DNA of 64,000 bases from Streptomyces pristinaespiralis. GTDB lineage: Bacteria > Actinomycetota > Actinomycetes > Streptomycetales > Streptomycetaceae. A model generated the notes under the pieces. The model made no database searches. It was not told where the DNA came from and saw nothing but the letters and a program-made list of their open reading frames with translations. This document shows, piece after piece, positions 21,978-29,765 of this stretch (position 1 is the stretch's first letter; the number at the start of each line of letters is the position of its first letter). The stretch lies in the NCBI RefSeq assembly GCF_001278075.1, contig NZ_CP011340.1, positions 2,914,001 through 2,978,000 of the forward strand. Direction: 5' to 3'. Both the position numbers and the translations under genes were made by a program.

Positions 21978-23405
21978 ATGCGCCGTTCCAAAATCGTCTG
22001 CACACTGGGCCCCGCCGTCGACTCATACGAGCAGCTGAAAGCGCTCATCGAGGCCGGTATGAACGTGGCCCGTTTCAACTTCAGCCACGGGACCCACGCC
22101 GACCACGAGGAGCGGTACCACCGCGTCCGTCAGGTGTGCGAGGACACCGGCCGCGCCGTGGGCGTGCTGGCCGACCTCCAGGGCCCCAAGATCCGCCTGG
22201 AGACCTTCGCCGAGGGACCGGTCGAACTGGTCCGCGGCGACGAGTTCACCATCACGACCGAGGACGTCCCCGGAGACAAGTCGATCTGCGGGACCACCTA
22301 CAAGGGCCTGCCCGGTGACGTCTCCAAGGGCGACCAGGTCCTCATCAACGACGGCAACGTCGAACTGCGCGTCGTCGAGGTCGACGGAGCGCGGGTCAAG
22401 ACGATCGTCGTCGAGGGCGGCGTGATCTCCGACCACAAGGGCATCAACCTTCCCGGCGCGGCCGTCAACGTGCCGGCCCTTTCCGAGAAGGACGTCGAGG
22501 ACCTGCGCTTCGCACTGCGCATGGGCTGCGACATGGTCGCGCTCTCCTTCGTCCGTGACGCGAGCGACGTCAAGGACGTCCACAAGGTCATGGACGAGGA
22601 GGGCCGCCGCGTCCCCGTCATCGCCAAGGTGGAGAAGCCGCAGGCGGTCGAGAACATGCAGGACGTCGTCATGGCCTTCGACGGCGTGATGGTGGCCCGC
22701 GGCGACCTCGCGGTGGAGTACCCGCTCGAGCGGGTGCCCATGGTCCAGAAGCGCCTCATCGAGCTGTGCCGCCGCAACGCCAAGCCGGTGATCGTGGCGA
22801 CCCAGATGATGGAGTCGATGATCACCAACTCCCGCCCGACCCGTGCCGAGGCGTCCGACGTCGCGAACGCGATCCTGGACGGCGCGGACGCGGTCATGCT
22901 CTCCGCGGAGTCGTCGGTCGGCGCGTACCCGATCGAGACGGTCAAGACGATGTCGAAGATCGTCACCGCGGCGGAGGAGGAACTGCTCTCCAAGGGGCTC
23001 CAGCCCCTGGTCCCCGGCAAGAAGCCCCGCACCCAGGGCGGTTCGGTCGCCCGCGCGGCCGCCGAGATCGCGGACTTCCTGGGCGGCAAGGCGCTGATCG
23101 CGTTCACCAAGTCCGGTGACACGGCCCGCCGCCTGTCCCGCTACCGCGCCGAGCAGCCCATCCTCGCCTTCACCACGGACCAGTCGACGCGCAACCAGCT
23201 GACGCTGAGCTGGGGCGTGGAGTCCTTCCTCGCGCCCTTCGTGGAGACGACGGACGCGATGGTCGAACTCGTCGACGCGGAGCTGCTCAAGCTCCAGCGC
23301 TACAACGCGGGCGACGTCATGGTGATCACGGCCGGCTCGCCTCCGGGCGTCCCGGGCACGACGAACATGGTGCGCGTCCACCACCTCGGCGAGGCACGCG
23401 GCTGA
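21978..23405 (+). CDS. pyk: Pyruvate kinase
   Basis: 475-residue glycolytic enzyme converting phosphoenolpyruvate and ADP to pyruvate and ATP. The barrel starts MRRSKIVCTLGPAVDS. NVARFNFSHG carries substrate residues, the B domain follows (about 70-165), and IAKVEKPQAVENM carries the catalytic lysine. MVARGDLAVE and ATQMMESMI are the metal and substrate loops. The C-terminal regulatory domain ends near 475. It follows pta-ackA by 106 bases under its own probable promoter and is closed by a strong terminator. By gene order it matches S. coelicolor pyk2. Confidence 0.97.
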   Translation: MRRSKIVCTLGPAVDSYEQLKALIEAGMNVARFNFSHGTHADHEERYHRVRQVCEDTGRAVGVLADLQGPKIRLETFAEGPVELVRGDEFTITTEDVPGDKSICGTTYKGLPGDVSKGDQVLINDGNVELRVVEVDGARVKTIVVEGGVISDHKGINLPGAAVNVPALSEKDVEDLRFALRMGCDMVALSFVRDASDVKDVHKVMDEEGRRVPVIAKVEKPQAVENMQDVVMAFDGVMVARGDLAVEYPLERVPMVQKRLIELCRRNAKPVIVATQMMESMITNSRPTRAEASDVANAILDGADAVMLSAESSVGAYPIETVKTMSKIVTAAEEELLSKGLQPLVPGKKPRTQGGSVARAAAEIADFLGGKALIAFTKSGDTARRLSRYRAEQPILAFTTDQSTRNQLTLSWGVESFLAPFVETTDAMVELVDAELLKLQRYNAGDVMVITAGSPPGVPGTTNMVRVHHLGEARG

Positions 23406-23430
23406 CCCGCTGTCACCTCTGCCCTCGGGC

Positions 23431-23470
23431 GGCCCCCGACCCCTTCCGGGTCGGGGGCCGTTCCTTTTCC
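23431..23470 (+). terminator. pyk terminator
   Basis: Perfect 12-bp stem (23431-23442 with 23448-23459), CTTCC loop, then GTTCCTTTTCC. A classic intrinsic terminator. Confidence 0.9.
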
Positions 23471-23549
23471 GGGCGGTTCTCCGCGGTCCGTCACCCGCCG
23501 CCCGTCGCCCCGTGCACCACCGCAGCCGCCGTCCGGCCCCCAAGCAGGC

Positions 23550-23605
23550 GTATCAACCTCTTGACACAATTCCCCGCCTCCGGAATTGTCTTAACAGGTT
23601 GATAC
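23550..23605 (+). promoter_or_regulatory. Extended nested palindrome over a promoter
   Basis: 56-base dyad centred at 23577.5. The outer arms GTATCAACCT and AGGTTGATAC are perfect (10 bp), and the inner arms ACAATTCC and GGAATTGT are perfect (8 bp). A consensus TTGACA -35 lies inside (23561-23566). It sits just upstream of the membrane protein-GntR operon, so it is a likely autoregulatory operator for the YtrA-type repressor. Confidence 0.75.
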
Positions 23606-23644
23606 ACCTGATCGATGCCGAACGGACCTCGAAAGGGGGTCGGC

Positions 23645-24403
23645 ATGTCTGCTGCCCCGACGGCGGAAGGCACCTGGCGCACCTGGATCGACACCCCCGT
23701 CCGATGGGCGGGCGCGGCCGTCGGCGTCGCGGTCGGCGTACTCGTCGACTTCAGCCCGGAGCCGGACGTCCAACTCCTCTACGCCTTCCCCGCCTTCGGC
23801 CTGTGCGTCATGGCCGGCGTGCTGGCGGCCGACCTGATCGCACGCCCGCGGCACAGCTGGATACGGGTGGCGGAAGTGACCCCCCGCCGTGTCCGCGACT
23901 ACGCGCCGCGCGCCCTGACCGCTTTCCTCACCGCGCAGGCGGTGATCCTCACGGTGCTCGTCGTCATCGCCGCGAGTACGGCTTCCGCGGACGCCAAGGG
24001 GCGCTCCGGAAGGGCCCTGGCCGTCGAGTGCCCGGCCGGATCGCAGCTCCTCGCCCCCTGGCCCGGCCTCTACTACGCGTGGCCGGCGCTCGGCGGAGTG
24101 GCCCTCGGCGCCCTCGCCTGCGCGCTGCTGCTGCGTCGCGTGACCCTGCGTTCCCAGACGGACGACCAGCGCCGGGTCCAGGCACGTGCGGCGGTCGGCG
24201 CCTGGGGAGTGGTCGTCACGGCCCCGCTCTTCGCCGTCTCGTTCACGATGGCGGTCGTCGTACTGAGCCTGTCCTGCGCGGGCGTGGCGAAGATCTTCGT
24301 TCTGGCGGCGCTCGCCCTCACCGCCTTCGCCTCCGCACTGAGCTGCTGCCACTGCCTGGGCGTCCTCCTGATTCCCCAGGCCTACACGGAGGCGAGGCCA
24401 TGA
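23645..24403 (+). CDS. Multi-span membrane protein paired with a GntR regulator
   Basis: 252-residue integral membrane protein with about five hydrophobic spans (near 22-40, 45-65, 95-115, 140-165, 185-235). No enzymatic motif is recognised. A small cysteine cluster (LSCCHCLG) lies in the last span. The ATG at 23645 follows a GGGGG ribosome site; ATG 23615 would add ten residues. Its stop overlaps the start of a YtrA-type GntR gene, and the operon begins with a large palindrome. YtrA-type repressors often govern membrane stress or antibiotic-response transporters, which hints at an envelope role. Confidence 0.75.
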   Translation: MSAAPTAEGTWRTWIDTPVRWAGAAVGVAVGVLVDFSPEPDVQLLYAFPAFGLCVMAGVLAADLIARPRHSWIRVAEVTPRRVRDYAPRALTAFLTAQAVILTVLVVIAASTASADAKGRSGRALAVECPAGSQLLAPWPGLYYAWPALGGVALGALACALLLRRVTLRSQTDDQRRVQARAAVGAWGVVVTAPLFAVSFTMAVVVLSLSCAGVAKIFVLAALALTAFASALSCCHCLGVLLIPQAYTEARP

Positions 24404-24789
24404 CCGCGCACAGTGTCCGCATCACCGTCAACCACGCGGCGCCCGTCCCGCCCTACGAACAGGTCCGTGCCCAGCTCGCCGACCTCATCTCCGTCGGCCG
24501 GCTCCGCCAGGGCGACCGGCTGCCCTCCGTCCGTCAGCTCGCCGCCGACCTCGGCCTCGCCAACAACACGGTGGTCCGCGCCTACCGCGAACTGGAGACC
24601 GCCGGCCTGGTCAGAACCCGCCGCGGCTCCGGCACCCAGGTCGTCGCGCCCCCGTCGATCGCCGACTCCAAGGAGAAACTCGCGCAGCAGGCACGGCTTT
24701 TCGCGATCTCGGCACGTCAGCTCGGCGCGACGGACGAGGAGGCCCTGGCGGCGATCCGGCACGCGCTGGCACAGGCGGACAGCGTCTGA
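24400..24789 (+). CDS. GntR-family regulator, YtrA subfamily
   Basis: 129-residue repressor. The winged helix-turn-helix (about 15-80; PPYEQVRAQLADLISVGRL, then DRLPSVRQLAADLGLANNTVVRAYRELE) is followed by only about 45 residues (two helices), the hallmark of the short YtrA subfamily. The ATGA overlap with the membrane-protein gene shows co-translation. It probably binds the 56-base dyad at 23550-23605 and represses its own operon. The effector is unknown. Confidence 0.92.
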   Translation: MTAHSVRITVNHAAPVPPYEQVRAQLADLISVGRLRQGDRLPSVRQLAADLGLANNTVVRAYRELETAGLVRTRRGSGTQVVAPPSIADSKEKLAQQARLFAISARQLGATDEEALAAIRHALAQADSV

Positions 24790-24847
24790 GGCGGCGGCGA
24801 ACCGGGCACGGACGCACGCGCAGGACGTACCTCCCGCTCCGGCGGTG

Positions 24848-25078
24848 TCAGGTCGTGACTTCCGCGCCCTGCGCGTTCCACGCACGGGCGAACCCGCTGC
24901 CGCGAGCCGAAACGGTCACCGTCCCGGCCCCGTGGTCGATGTCGCCGGCGATCTCGCCCGGCGCGACCGGCGGCCACTCGACGTCCATGTGCTCGCCGGG
25001 GGACAGCACGTACTCCATCCCCGACGGCTCGAACTGGACGGTGAGCGGCCCGTCAACGGCCGACAGCCGAACCTTCAT
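24848..25078 (-). CDS. Small hypothetical protein
   Basis: 76 residues, predicted all-beta, beginning MKVRLSAVDGPLTVQFEPSG. No signal peptide, membrane span or known motif is visible. Codon usage is normal for the genome and an ATG start is present, so it is likely a real gene. It is alone on its strand between the GntR gene and a terminator hairpin. Function is not recognised. Confidence 0.65.
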   Translation of the reverse strand: MKVRLSAVDGPLTVQFEPSGMEYVLSPGEHMDVEWPPVAPGEIAGDIDHGAGTVTVSARGSGFARAWNAQGAEVTT

Positions 25079-25106
25079 CCACGTACCCGCTTCTCCGGAG
25101 TGACGA

Positions 25107-25149
25107 CTGTGGGCCGCACCCCCCTGAACGGGTGCGGCCCACAGCCTTT
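25107..25149. terminator. Terminator hairpin downstream of the DUF6114 operon
   Basis: Perfect 15-bp stem (25107-25121 with 25130-25144) and an 8-base loop. A T-run follows on the plus strand; on the minus strand it closes the three-gene DUF6230/DUF6114 set. Confidence 0.8.
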
Positions 25150-25173
25150 TTCGCGGCTCCCGGTGGCTTGAGG

Positions 25174-26475
25174 TCAGGCGCCCGGGCCGGTGAAGTAGTT
25201 GTGCAGACCGGGGACCGTCAGCGTCCCGCCGAACTGGCCGGCCTGGGTGACCTTCACGTCGGTGAACATGGCGAAGGGGACGTTCAGCGGCGGCGGGGTC
25301 TCCGGGCTGAAGGTGATCGGGATGATGCCGAAGAGGTTGCCCTTCAGCTCCTCCGTGTACATGGTCACTTCACCGTCACGGATCGTCGAGGTGGAGCCCT
25401 TGTCGGCCTCGACGTGCGCGGTCGTGCCGTTCGGGCCGACCACGAGCTGGTGCAGGTCCTTGATGTCAACGCCCGTCGCGGTGAACTTCAGGACCTTCTT
25501 GATCTTGCCGCTGCCGGTCTTGACCTCCACGATGCCGTGGTAGTCCAGACCCGTCAGCGTGAGCATCGAGCTCTCGAGGATCCACGGCTCGTCCGGGAGC
25601 AGCGGCCGGCCGGGCTCGAGCTGGGCGTCGGCCAGGGCGTCCGGGTCCGGGGTCGGGCACGGGAAGCGCGGCTTGGCGCCGTCCGGGATGTCCTCGTCCT
25701 GCTTGGGGTCGAGTCCCTTGACGTCCTCGTCCAGCTCTTCGACCTCGGCGCCGGCCTTGTCGGCCGCGTCCTTGATCGCTTCCTTGGTCTTGTCGACCGT
25801 CTCGTCCACCGCGTCGGCGGGCTTCTCCGCGGGCTCCTCGGCCGGCGCCTCCGACGGCGCGGTCGAGGGTTCCTCGGCCGGCTGCGTCGCGGTCTCGCTC
25901 GGCGACGGCGTCTCGGTCGGCTCGCCCTTCAGCGTGTCGCCGATGTCGTCGATGAGGTCCTTGACCTTGTCGCCCACGCCCAGCGGGTCGAGCGGGTTGG
26001 TCGACTGGCTCGGGGACGGCTCCGGCGCGGGCGCCGCCTGCTCGGATCCGGCCGCGGAGGCGGACGGGCTCTCGGCCGGCTTCGGCTCCTGCTCCTCGTC
26101 GCCCGTTCCGGTTCCGGACGTGGCACTGGGCGTCGGCTCCGGATCGGCCGAGTCCGACGGGGACGGCGACTCGGACGGCTTCGCCGACTCCGACGCCGAC
26201 GGCGACGGCGACTGTGACGGCTCGTCGGAGCGGGTCACGCACGGGCCGGGAGCGAAGGGGATGTCCTTGTCGTCGGCGAGCGCCAGCTTGGGGGTGAGTC
26301 CCATGCCGACGAAGACGGCGGTGGGCATCGCGGCGAGGGCGATCGCCTTGCTCGCGGGCATCTGGAACTTGTGGAACAGGGACTTCCTGGGCGCGGCGTG
26401 GCGCGGCCCCTTTCTCTCCCGCGAGCCGTCGCCGCCCGCGTCCGCGGTCAGCGGTGGTGTCACGTCACCCGGCAC
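25174..26475 (-). CDS. Exported Ser/Pro/Glu-rich protein with a conserved C-terminal domain
   Basis: 433 residues. A basic N-terminal stretch is followed by a hydrophobic export segment (about residues 47-66, AIALAAMPTAVFVGMG), then a long low-complexity region (about 80-240) of Ser-Pro, Glu and Ala repeats that looks like an extracellular stalk. An Asp/Lys-rich helical segment comes next, then a globular domain of about 155 residues at the end. That domain is beta-rich (ILESSMLTLTGLDYHGIVEV, then TAHVEADKGSTSTIRDGEVTMY). The GTG at 26475 overlaps the DUF6114 gene by 11 bases and has GGGAGG four bases upstream. The tail domain shares the style of DUF6230 proteins encoded upstream. Function unknown. 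Confidence 0.75.
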   Translation of the reverse strand: MPGDVTPPLTADAGGDGSRERKGPRHAAPRKSLFHKFQMPASKAIALAAMPTAVFVGMGLTPKLALADDKDIPFAPGPCVTRSDEPSQSPSPSASESAKPSESPSPSDSADPEPTPSATSGTGTGDEEQEPKPAESPSASAAGSEQAAPAPEPSPSQSTNPLDPLGVGDKVKDLIDDIGDTLKGEPTETPSPSETATQPAEEPSTAPSEAPAEEPAEKPADAVDETVDKTKEAIKDAADKAGAEVEELDEDVKGLDPKQDEDIPDGAKPRFPCPTPDPDALADAQLEPGRPLLPDEPWILESSMLTLTGLDYHGIVEVKTGSGKIKKVLKFTATGVDIKDLHQLVVGPNGTTAHVEADKGSTSTIRDGEVTMYTEELKGNLFGIIPITFSPETPPPLNVPFAMFTDVKVTQAGQFGGTLTVPGLHNYFTGPGA

Positions 26476-27010
26476 TGTTCCTCCCGCCGTTGCCTTCGAT
26501 GGATGTCTCGTGCGTGTCCGTGTCGAAGCCGTCACGCTGCTCCGGTACGGCGGGACTTGCGGGCGCGGCCTGCTGGACGGCGGGCGCCTCGTCGGCGCTC
26601 ACGGGCCTGCCGGGCGCCCACGACAGCGAGAGCGCGCCGCCCGTGAGGGACAGGACGAACCCGATGATGAAGCCGCCCAGGTTGGCGATCGGAAGGGATA
26701 CCAGCGCCAGGAGAATCGTGGCGACGCCCGCGAACACCCGTACGATGTGCTGGAACCACATCGTGAGACCCAGCGTCACCAGCAGCACGCCGATGATCAG
26801 CGAGCCGGCCCCCGCCGTCGTCTGCATGGCGAGGTTCATGTGGCCGATTTTGAAGGTCGCATACGGGAAGTAGGCGATGGGGATCCCGCCGAGCAGGGTC
26901 AGCAGACCCGCCCAGAAGGGCCGCTGTCCCCGCCAGGTACGGAAGTTCCGCCGAAGGACGCGGATGTAGTGCTCGTCCCGCCCCTGTGACACTGCAGTCT
27001 CGGCGCTCAT
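26465..27010 (-). CDS. DUF6114 membrane protein
   Basis: 181 residues with four hydrophobic spans between about 30 and 135 (FWAGLLTLLGGIPIAYFPYA, LIIGVLLVTLGLTMWF, VFAGVATILLALVSLPI, GGFIIGFVLSLTGGALSL) and a disordered cytoplasmic tail. This is the DUF6114 family that accompanies DUF6230 proteins in Streptomyces. It lies 97 bases after the DUF6230 gene and overlaps the next gene, so all three are probably co-transcribed. Its role is unknown; the arrangement suggests a membrane partner for the two exported proteins. Confidence 0.82.
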   Translation of the reverse strand: MSAETAVSQGRDEHYIRVLRRNFRTWRGQRPFWAGLLTLLGGIPIAYFPYATFKIGHMNLAMQTTAGAGSLIIGVLLVTLGLTMWFQHIVRVFAGVATILLALVSLPIANLGGFIIGFVLSLTGGALSLSWAPGRPVSADEAPAVQQAAPASPAVPEQRDGFDTDTHETSIEGNGGRNSAG

Positions 27011-27107
27011 GGAAAACAGCTCCCTGGTACTGGCGTTGCTGTGTGAAGAGAGTGGCGGGCGGGCGAAGCTGCCAGAGTCTCACCCGCCCGCCCGGACGGG
27101 GCTACCG

Positions 27108-27764
27108 TCAGTAGCACTCGACCTTGGGGCCGTCGCCCTTGTGCAGGCGCATGCTCAGACCGCTGAGCTCGAAGGTGCCGGCGGTCGTCGCCCACGCCTT
27201 CTGCTCGACGCCGGTCAGCTCGACCTCTTCCGCCTGCTGGGCGAACCCGTTGGGCAGGATCGAGGTGTCCTTGACCGCCGGGCCCTTACCGGTGCCCGGG
27301 TTGTCCGTGTCCTTGGCCGCGACGCCGATGTCGATGTTCCTGAACTTGGCGTTCGCGTCCAGCTCGGACACGTCCAGGTACAGCTTCTCGGCCTGGACGT
27401 CGGTGCCCTTGTCGCCAGCCGTCAGCTTCAGCGTGATCTTGCCGACGAACGGAACGTCGGTGACCACCGACTGGCACATCTTGGTGATCGACGCGTTCTT
27501 GAACGTCGAGATCGCAACGGGGTGCGCGACCTTCTCGTCACCCTTGAGGTCCTTGTACCCCATGTCCACGCCGCCGTACTGGGAGAACCCGGTACCGACG
27601 AGCTTTCCGGCCGTGACCTTGAACTCCTGGCCCGACACCGCGAAGGACGCGGCGAGCGCCCCCTGTGCCAGGCCGACGCCTATCGCAGCCGTCGCGGCCA
27701 CGCTCGGCACCATGACAAGGGCGAACCGCTTCCATCTGGTTCCACCGCGAGCCATAGACTCCAT
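27108..27764 (-). CDS. DUF6230 exported protein (often mislabelled cholesterol esterase)
   Basis: 218 residues. The N-terminus has a signal or anchor (MARGGTRWKRFALVMVPSVA then a hydrophobic core to about 38) and the rest is a beta-rich domain with two cysteines (KMCQS and the final VECY). It belongs to the DUF6230 family. Database labels of cholesterol esterase exist, but no GxSxG serine-hydrolase motif is present, so I would not use that name. AAGGAGG lies seven bases before ATG 27764. It opens the DUF6230-DUF6114-stalk protein operon and has an unusually long, structured upstream region. Confidence 0.8.
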   Translation of the reverse strand: MESMARGGTRWKRFALVMVPSVAATAAIGVGLAQGALAASFAVSGQEFKVTAGKLVGTGFSQYGGVDMGYKDLKGDEKVAHPVAISTFKNASITKMCQSVVTDVPFVGKITLKLTAGDKGTDVQAEKLYLDVSELDANAKFRNIDIGVAAKDTDNPGTGKGPAVKDTSILPNGFAQQAEEVELTGVEQKAWATTAGTFELSGLSMRLHKGDGPKVECY

Positions 27765-27951
27765 GACTTTCCTCCTTCTCGGACGTACATCTCCGGTCCG
27801 GACCCGCGGGCCCGTCCTGGGATGGGAGAAGTGCTACGTCCTCGGGAAGGAGAGCGCCTGGTCTCCGGGCGCGACGTGCGTCCGAAGAACACCGGCGATC
27901 ACCCCCGAGCGACAACCACTGGTCGCGCCTGACTCGTCACGCACAACCTGC

Positions 27952-27993
27952 CGGACAGGCCCTGCCGTTCTGTGGCAGGAACCCCCCTGTCCG
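27952..27993 (-). ncRNA. Candidate structured leader RNA of the DUF6230 operon
   Basis: Nested stem-loop: outer stem CGGACAGG/CCTGTCCG (27952-27959 with 27986-27993) and inner stem CCTGCC/GGCAGG (27961-27966 with 27974-27979), with an asymmetric bulge. About 190 bases upstream of the start codon. It could be a regulatory leader; no known riboswitch class was recognised. Confidence 0.35.
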
Positions 27994-28128
27994 CGACCGG
28001 CGCCAGTGACGCCGGCCGGCCCGGTGGGGACCCAATGGGCCGCGGCACGACTGGGAGCCGGGCTGGTGCGGTATTGGACCGAGCGTCGCCGATCGTGGTC
28101 CATTCCACGCCAGGGCACAAGGGGGTTC

Positions 28129-28144
28129 GTTACTGGCTAGTAAC
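28129..28144 (-). promoter_or_regulatory. Perfect palindromic operator candidate
   Basis: GTTACT-GGCT-AGTAAC, a perfect 6-bp dyad with a 4-base centre, in the upstream region of the DUF6230 operon. The form is that of a TetR-type operator. Confidence 0.5.
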
Positions 28145-28480
28145 GGCCTGATAACCACGCCACGACCGCGCGATGTCGCGCGAGCACGCTGGGTGCCGTC
28201 CGGACCTCCGACAGAGAGGGTGATAGGCATCGATAACCGGACAGAACAAGGGCGTTGCTGTACTCCGAGTAACCCGACCACCCGATTACCAAGTTTTGGC
28301 AAAGCCGGGCCGCATTTTGTCACTGTGTCGCCAAAACGGCGGTGACGCCGCGTCAGCGCCACCGCCGCAAATCCGTCAGAACGCCATCCTCAGGACACCC
28401 TTGTCATAACGGCTGTCAATGAACGTCCGGCGGGGACCCGATGGGACGCCGCCGAAACATCAGCGACATCACAGGAGTCG

Positions 28481-29449
28481 TCAGAAGAGCACCCGCGCGA
28501 GGGCCTGCCGGGCCGCGGTCACCCGCGGGTCGTCCTGACCGACCACCTCGAACAGTTCCAGCAGCCGCACCCGCGCCGCGTCGCGCTCGTCGCCGGCGGT
28601 GCGCCGCACCGTCTCCACGAGCCGGCCGAAGGCGTCCTCGACATGACCGCCGACGAGGTCCAGGTCCGCGGCGGCGATCTGCGCCGTGGCGTCGGCCGGG
28701 TCGGCGGCCGCGTTCTCGCGGACCTTCTGCGGGTCCATGTCCTTGACGCGGCCGAGGAGTTCGGCCTGCGCGAGACCGAGCTTCGCCTCGGTGTTGCCCG
28801 GGTCGTCGGACAGCACGTTCTTGTACGCCTGGACCGCGCCGCCGAAGTCGCCCGCGTCCAGGGCCTGTACGGCCGCCTCGAGCAGTGCGTCGTAAGGGCC
28901 GGCCGGGACGGGGGCCTCCGGGGCCTCGCCCGAGGCGTCCGGGTCGACCGCGATGCCGGTGAGCCCGAAGCGCTCCTCGGCCACCTGCACCAGCTGGTCC
29001 AGCGTCTGGCGGATCTGCGCCTCCGGCGCGGCACCCTGGAAGAGGGGCAGCGCCTGGCCGGCCACCACCGCGAACACGGCGGGGATGCCCTGGATCCCGA
29101 ACTGCTGCATCAGCATCTGGTTGGCGTCGACGTCGACCTTGGCGAGAACGAACCGGCCGTTGTACTCCTTGGCGAGGCGCTCCAGCAGCGGGCCGAGCTG
29201 CTTGCACGGCTCGCACCACTCGGCCCAGAAGTCGATGACGACCGGGACCTCGGTGGAGCGCTGCAGGACGTCGCGCTCGAAGCGCGCCTCGTCGGTGTCG
29301 ATCACCAGGCCGGCCGGGGACACGGCTTGGCCGCCACCCTGGCGGGCGGCCTCGGCCCTCGCCTGCTCCGCCTTCGCCTTGGCCTCGTTGGCCGCCTTCA
29401 CCGCGGCGAGGTCGACGACGCCGCTCATGGACATGTTCCTAGGCTGCAT
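28481..29449 (-). CDS. Thioredoxin-TPR protein (CnoX/YbbN-like)
   Basis: 322-residue cytoplasmic protein. After an Ala/Lys-rich helix (about 10-45) comes a thioredoxin domain (about 48-155) with the active site WCEPC near residue 78-82, then tetratricopeptide-like helices (about 185-322). The E. coli relative CnoX protects proteins from oxidation and hands them to chaperones but lacks a CxxC pair; here both cysteines are kept, so redox activity is possible. The ATG at 29449 has GGGGGAGG eight bases upstream. By gene order it matches the SCO5419 thioredoxin. Confidence 0.88.
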   Translation of the reverse strand: MQPRNMSMSGVVDLAAVKAANEAKAKAEQARAEAARQGGGQAVSPAGLVIDTDEARFERDVLQRSTEVPVVIDFWAEWCEPCKQLGPLLERLAKEYNGRFVLAKVDVDANQMLMQQFGIQGIPAVFAVVAGQALPLFQGAAPEAQIRQTLDQLVQVAEERFGLTGIAVDPDASGEAPEAPVPAGPYDALLEAAVQALDAGDFGGAVQAYKNVLSDDPGNTEAKLGLAQAELLGRVKDMDPQKVRENAAADPADATAQIAAADLDLVGGHVEDAFGRLVETVRRTAGDERDAARVRLLELFEVVGQDDPRVTAARQALARVLF

Positions 29450-29765
29450 GAGTACATCCTCCCCCTTCCGCGCGCCCAAGTGAAAAAGCCGCCCGTCCCG
29501 CCCGTCCGCCGGTGACCCCCGATGCGGCTCCCCGTTCGACCGTGATCGACTCCGCGATGGTCCCGCGACGCGACCGGTGGCCGGTTCTGCGATGGTGAAT
29601 ACCTGCGCCCGGTCCCCACCATGGCGCCTGTGGTTGTCGCGAGGAGCCGGTCACGGCTTTCGCTACGGGTCGTAGCGTATCTGCGTAGGTCCGGCGGTGT
29701 GAAGCATTTTCCGGTGAGCTGCCTCACAGCCGCCATTCTCCTTACCGGCGGGTATGGTCGCGGGC
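29450..29765. other. 316-base divergent region between the CnoX-like and TetR genes
   Basis: No gene is supported. It holds the ribosome site of the CnoX-like gene at the left and the palindrome at 29661-29677 about 90 bases before the TetR gene. The centre shows nothing recognisable. Confidence 0.4.
29661..29677 (+). promoter_or_regulatory. Palindrome upstream of the TetR gene
   Basis: CGCTACG-GGT-CGTAGCG, perfect 7-bp arms. Position and form suit an autoregulatory TetR operator for the gene at 29766. Confidence 0.55.

Larger units (their letters stand above)
27765..28480. other. 716-base upstream region of the DUF6230 operon
   Basis: No gene is supported. Read toward the operon (minus strand) it holds, in order, an inverted repeat GTTTTGGC/GCCAAAAC (28293-28300 with 28330-28337), a palindrome at 28129-28144, a dyad TGGACC/GGTCCA near 28075-28105, and a nested hairpin at 27952-27993. 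GC content falls locally around 28230-28320. It looks like a multi-element promoter plus a long leader. The CnoX-like gene on the right also ends here. Confidence 0.55.

Noticed and set aside
23512..24399. In-frame upstream extension of the GntR gene
   Set aside because: It would run antiparallel in meaning to the membrane-protein frame. The ATGA overlap at 24400 gives the normal YtrA-type N-terminus.
27108..27764. Cholesterol esterase function
   Set aside because: No GxSxG motif or hydrolase fold signature; the protein fits DUF6230 only.
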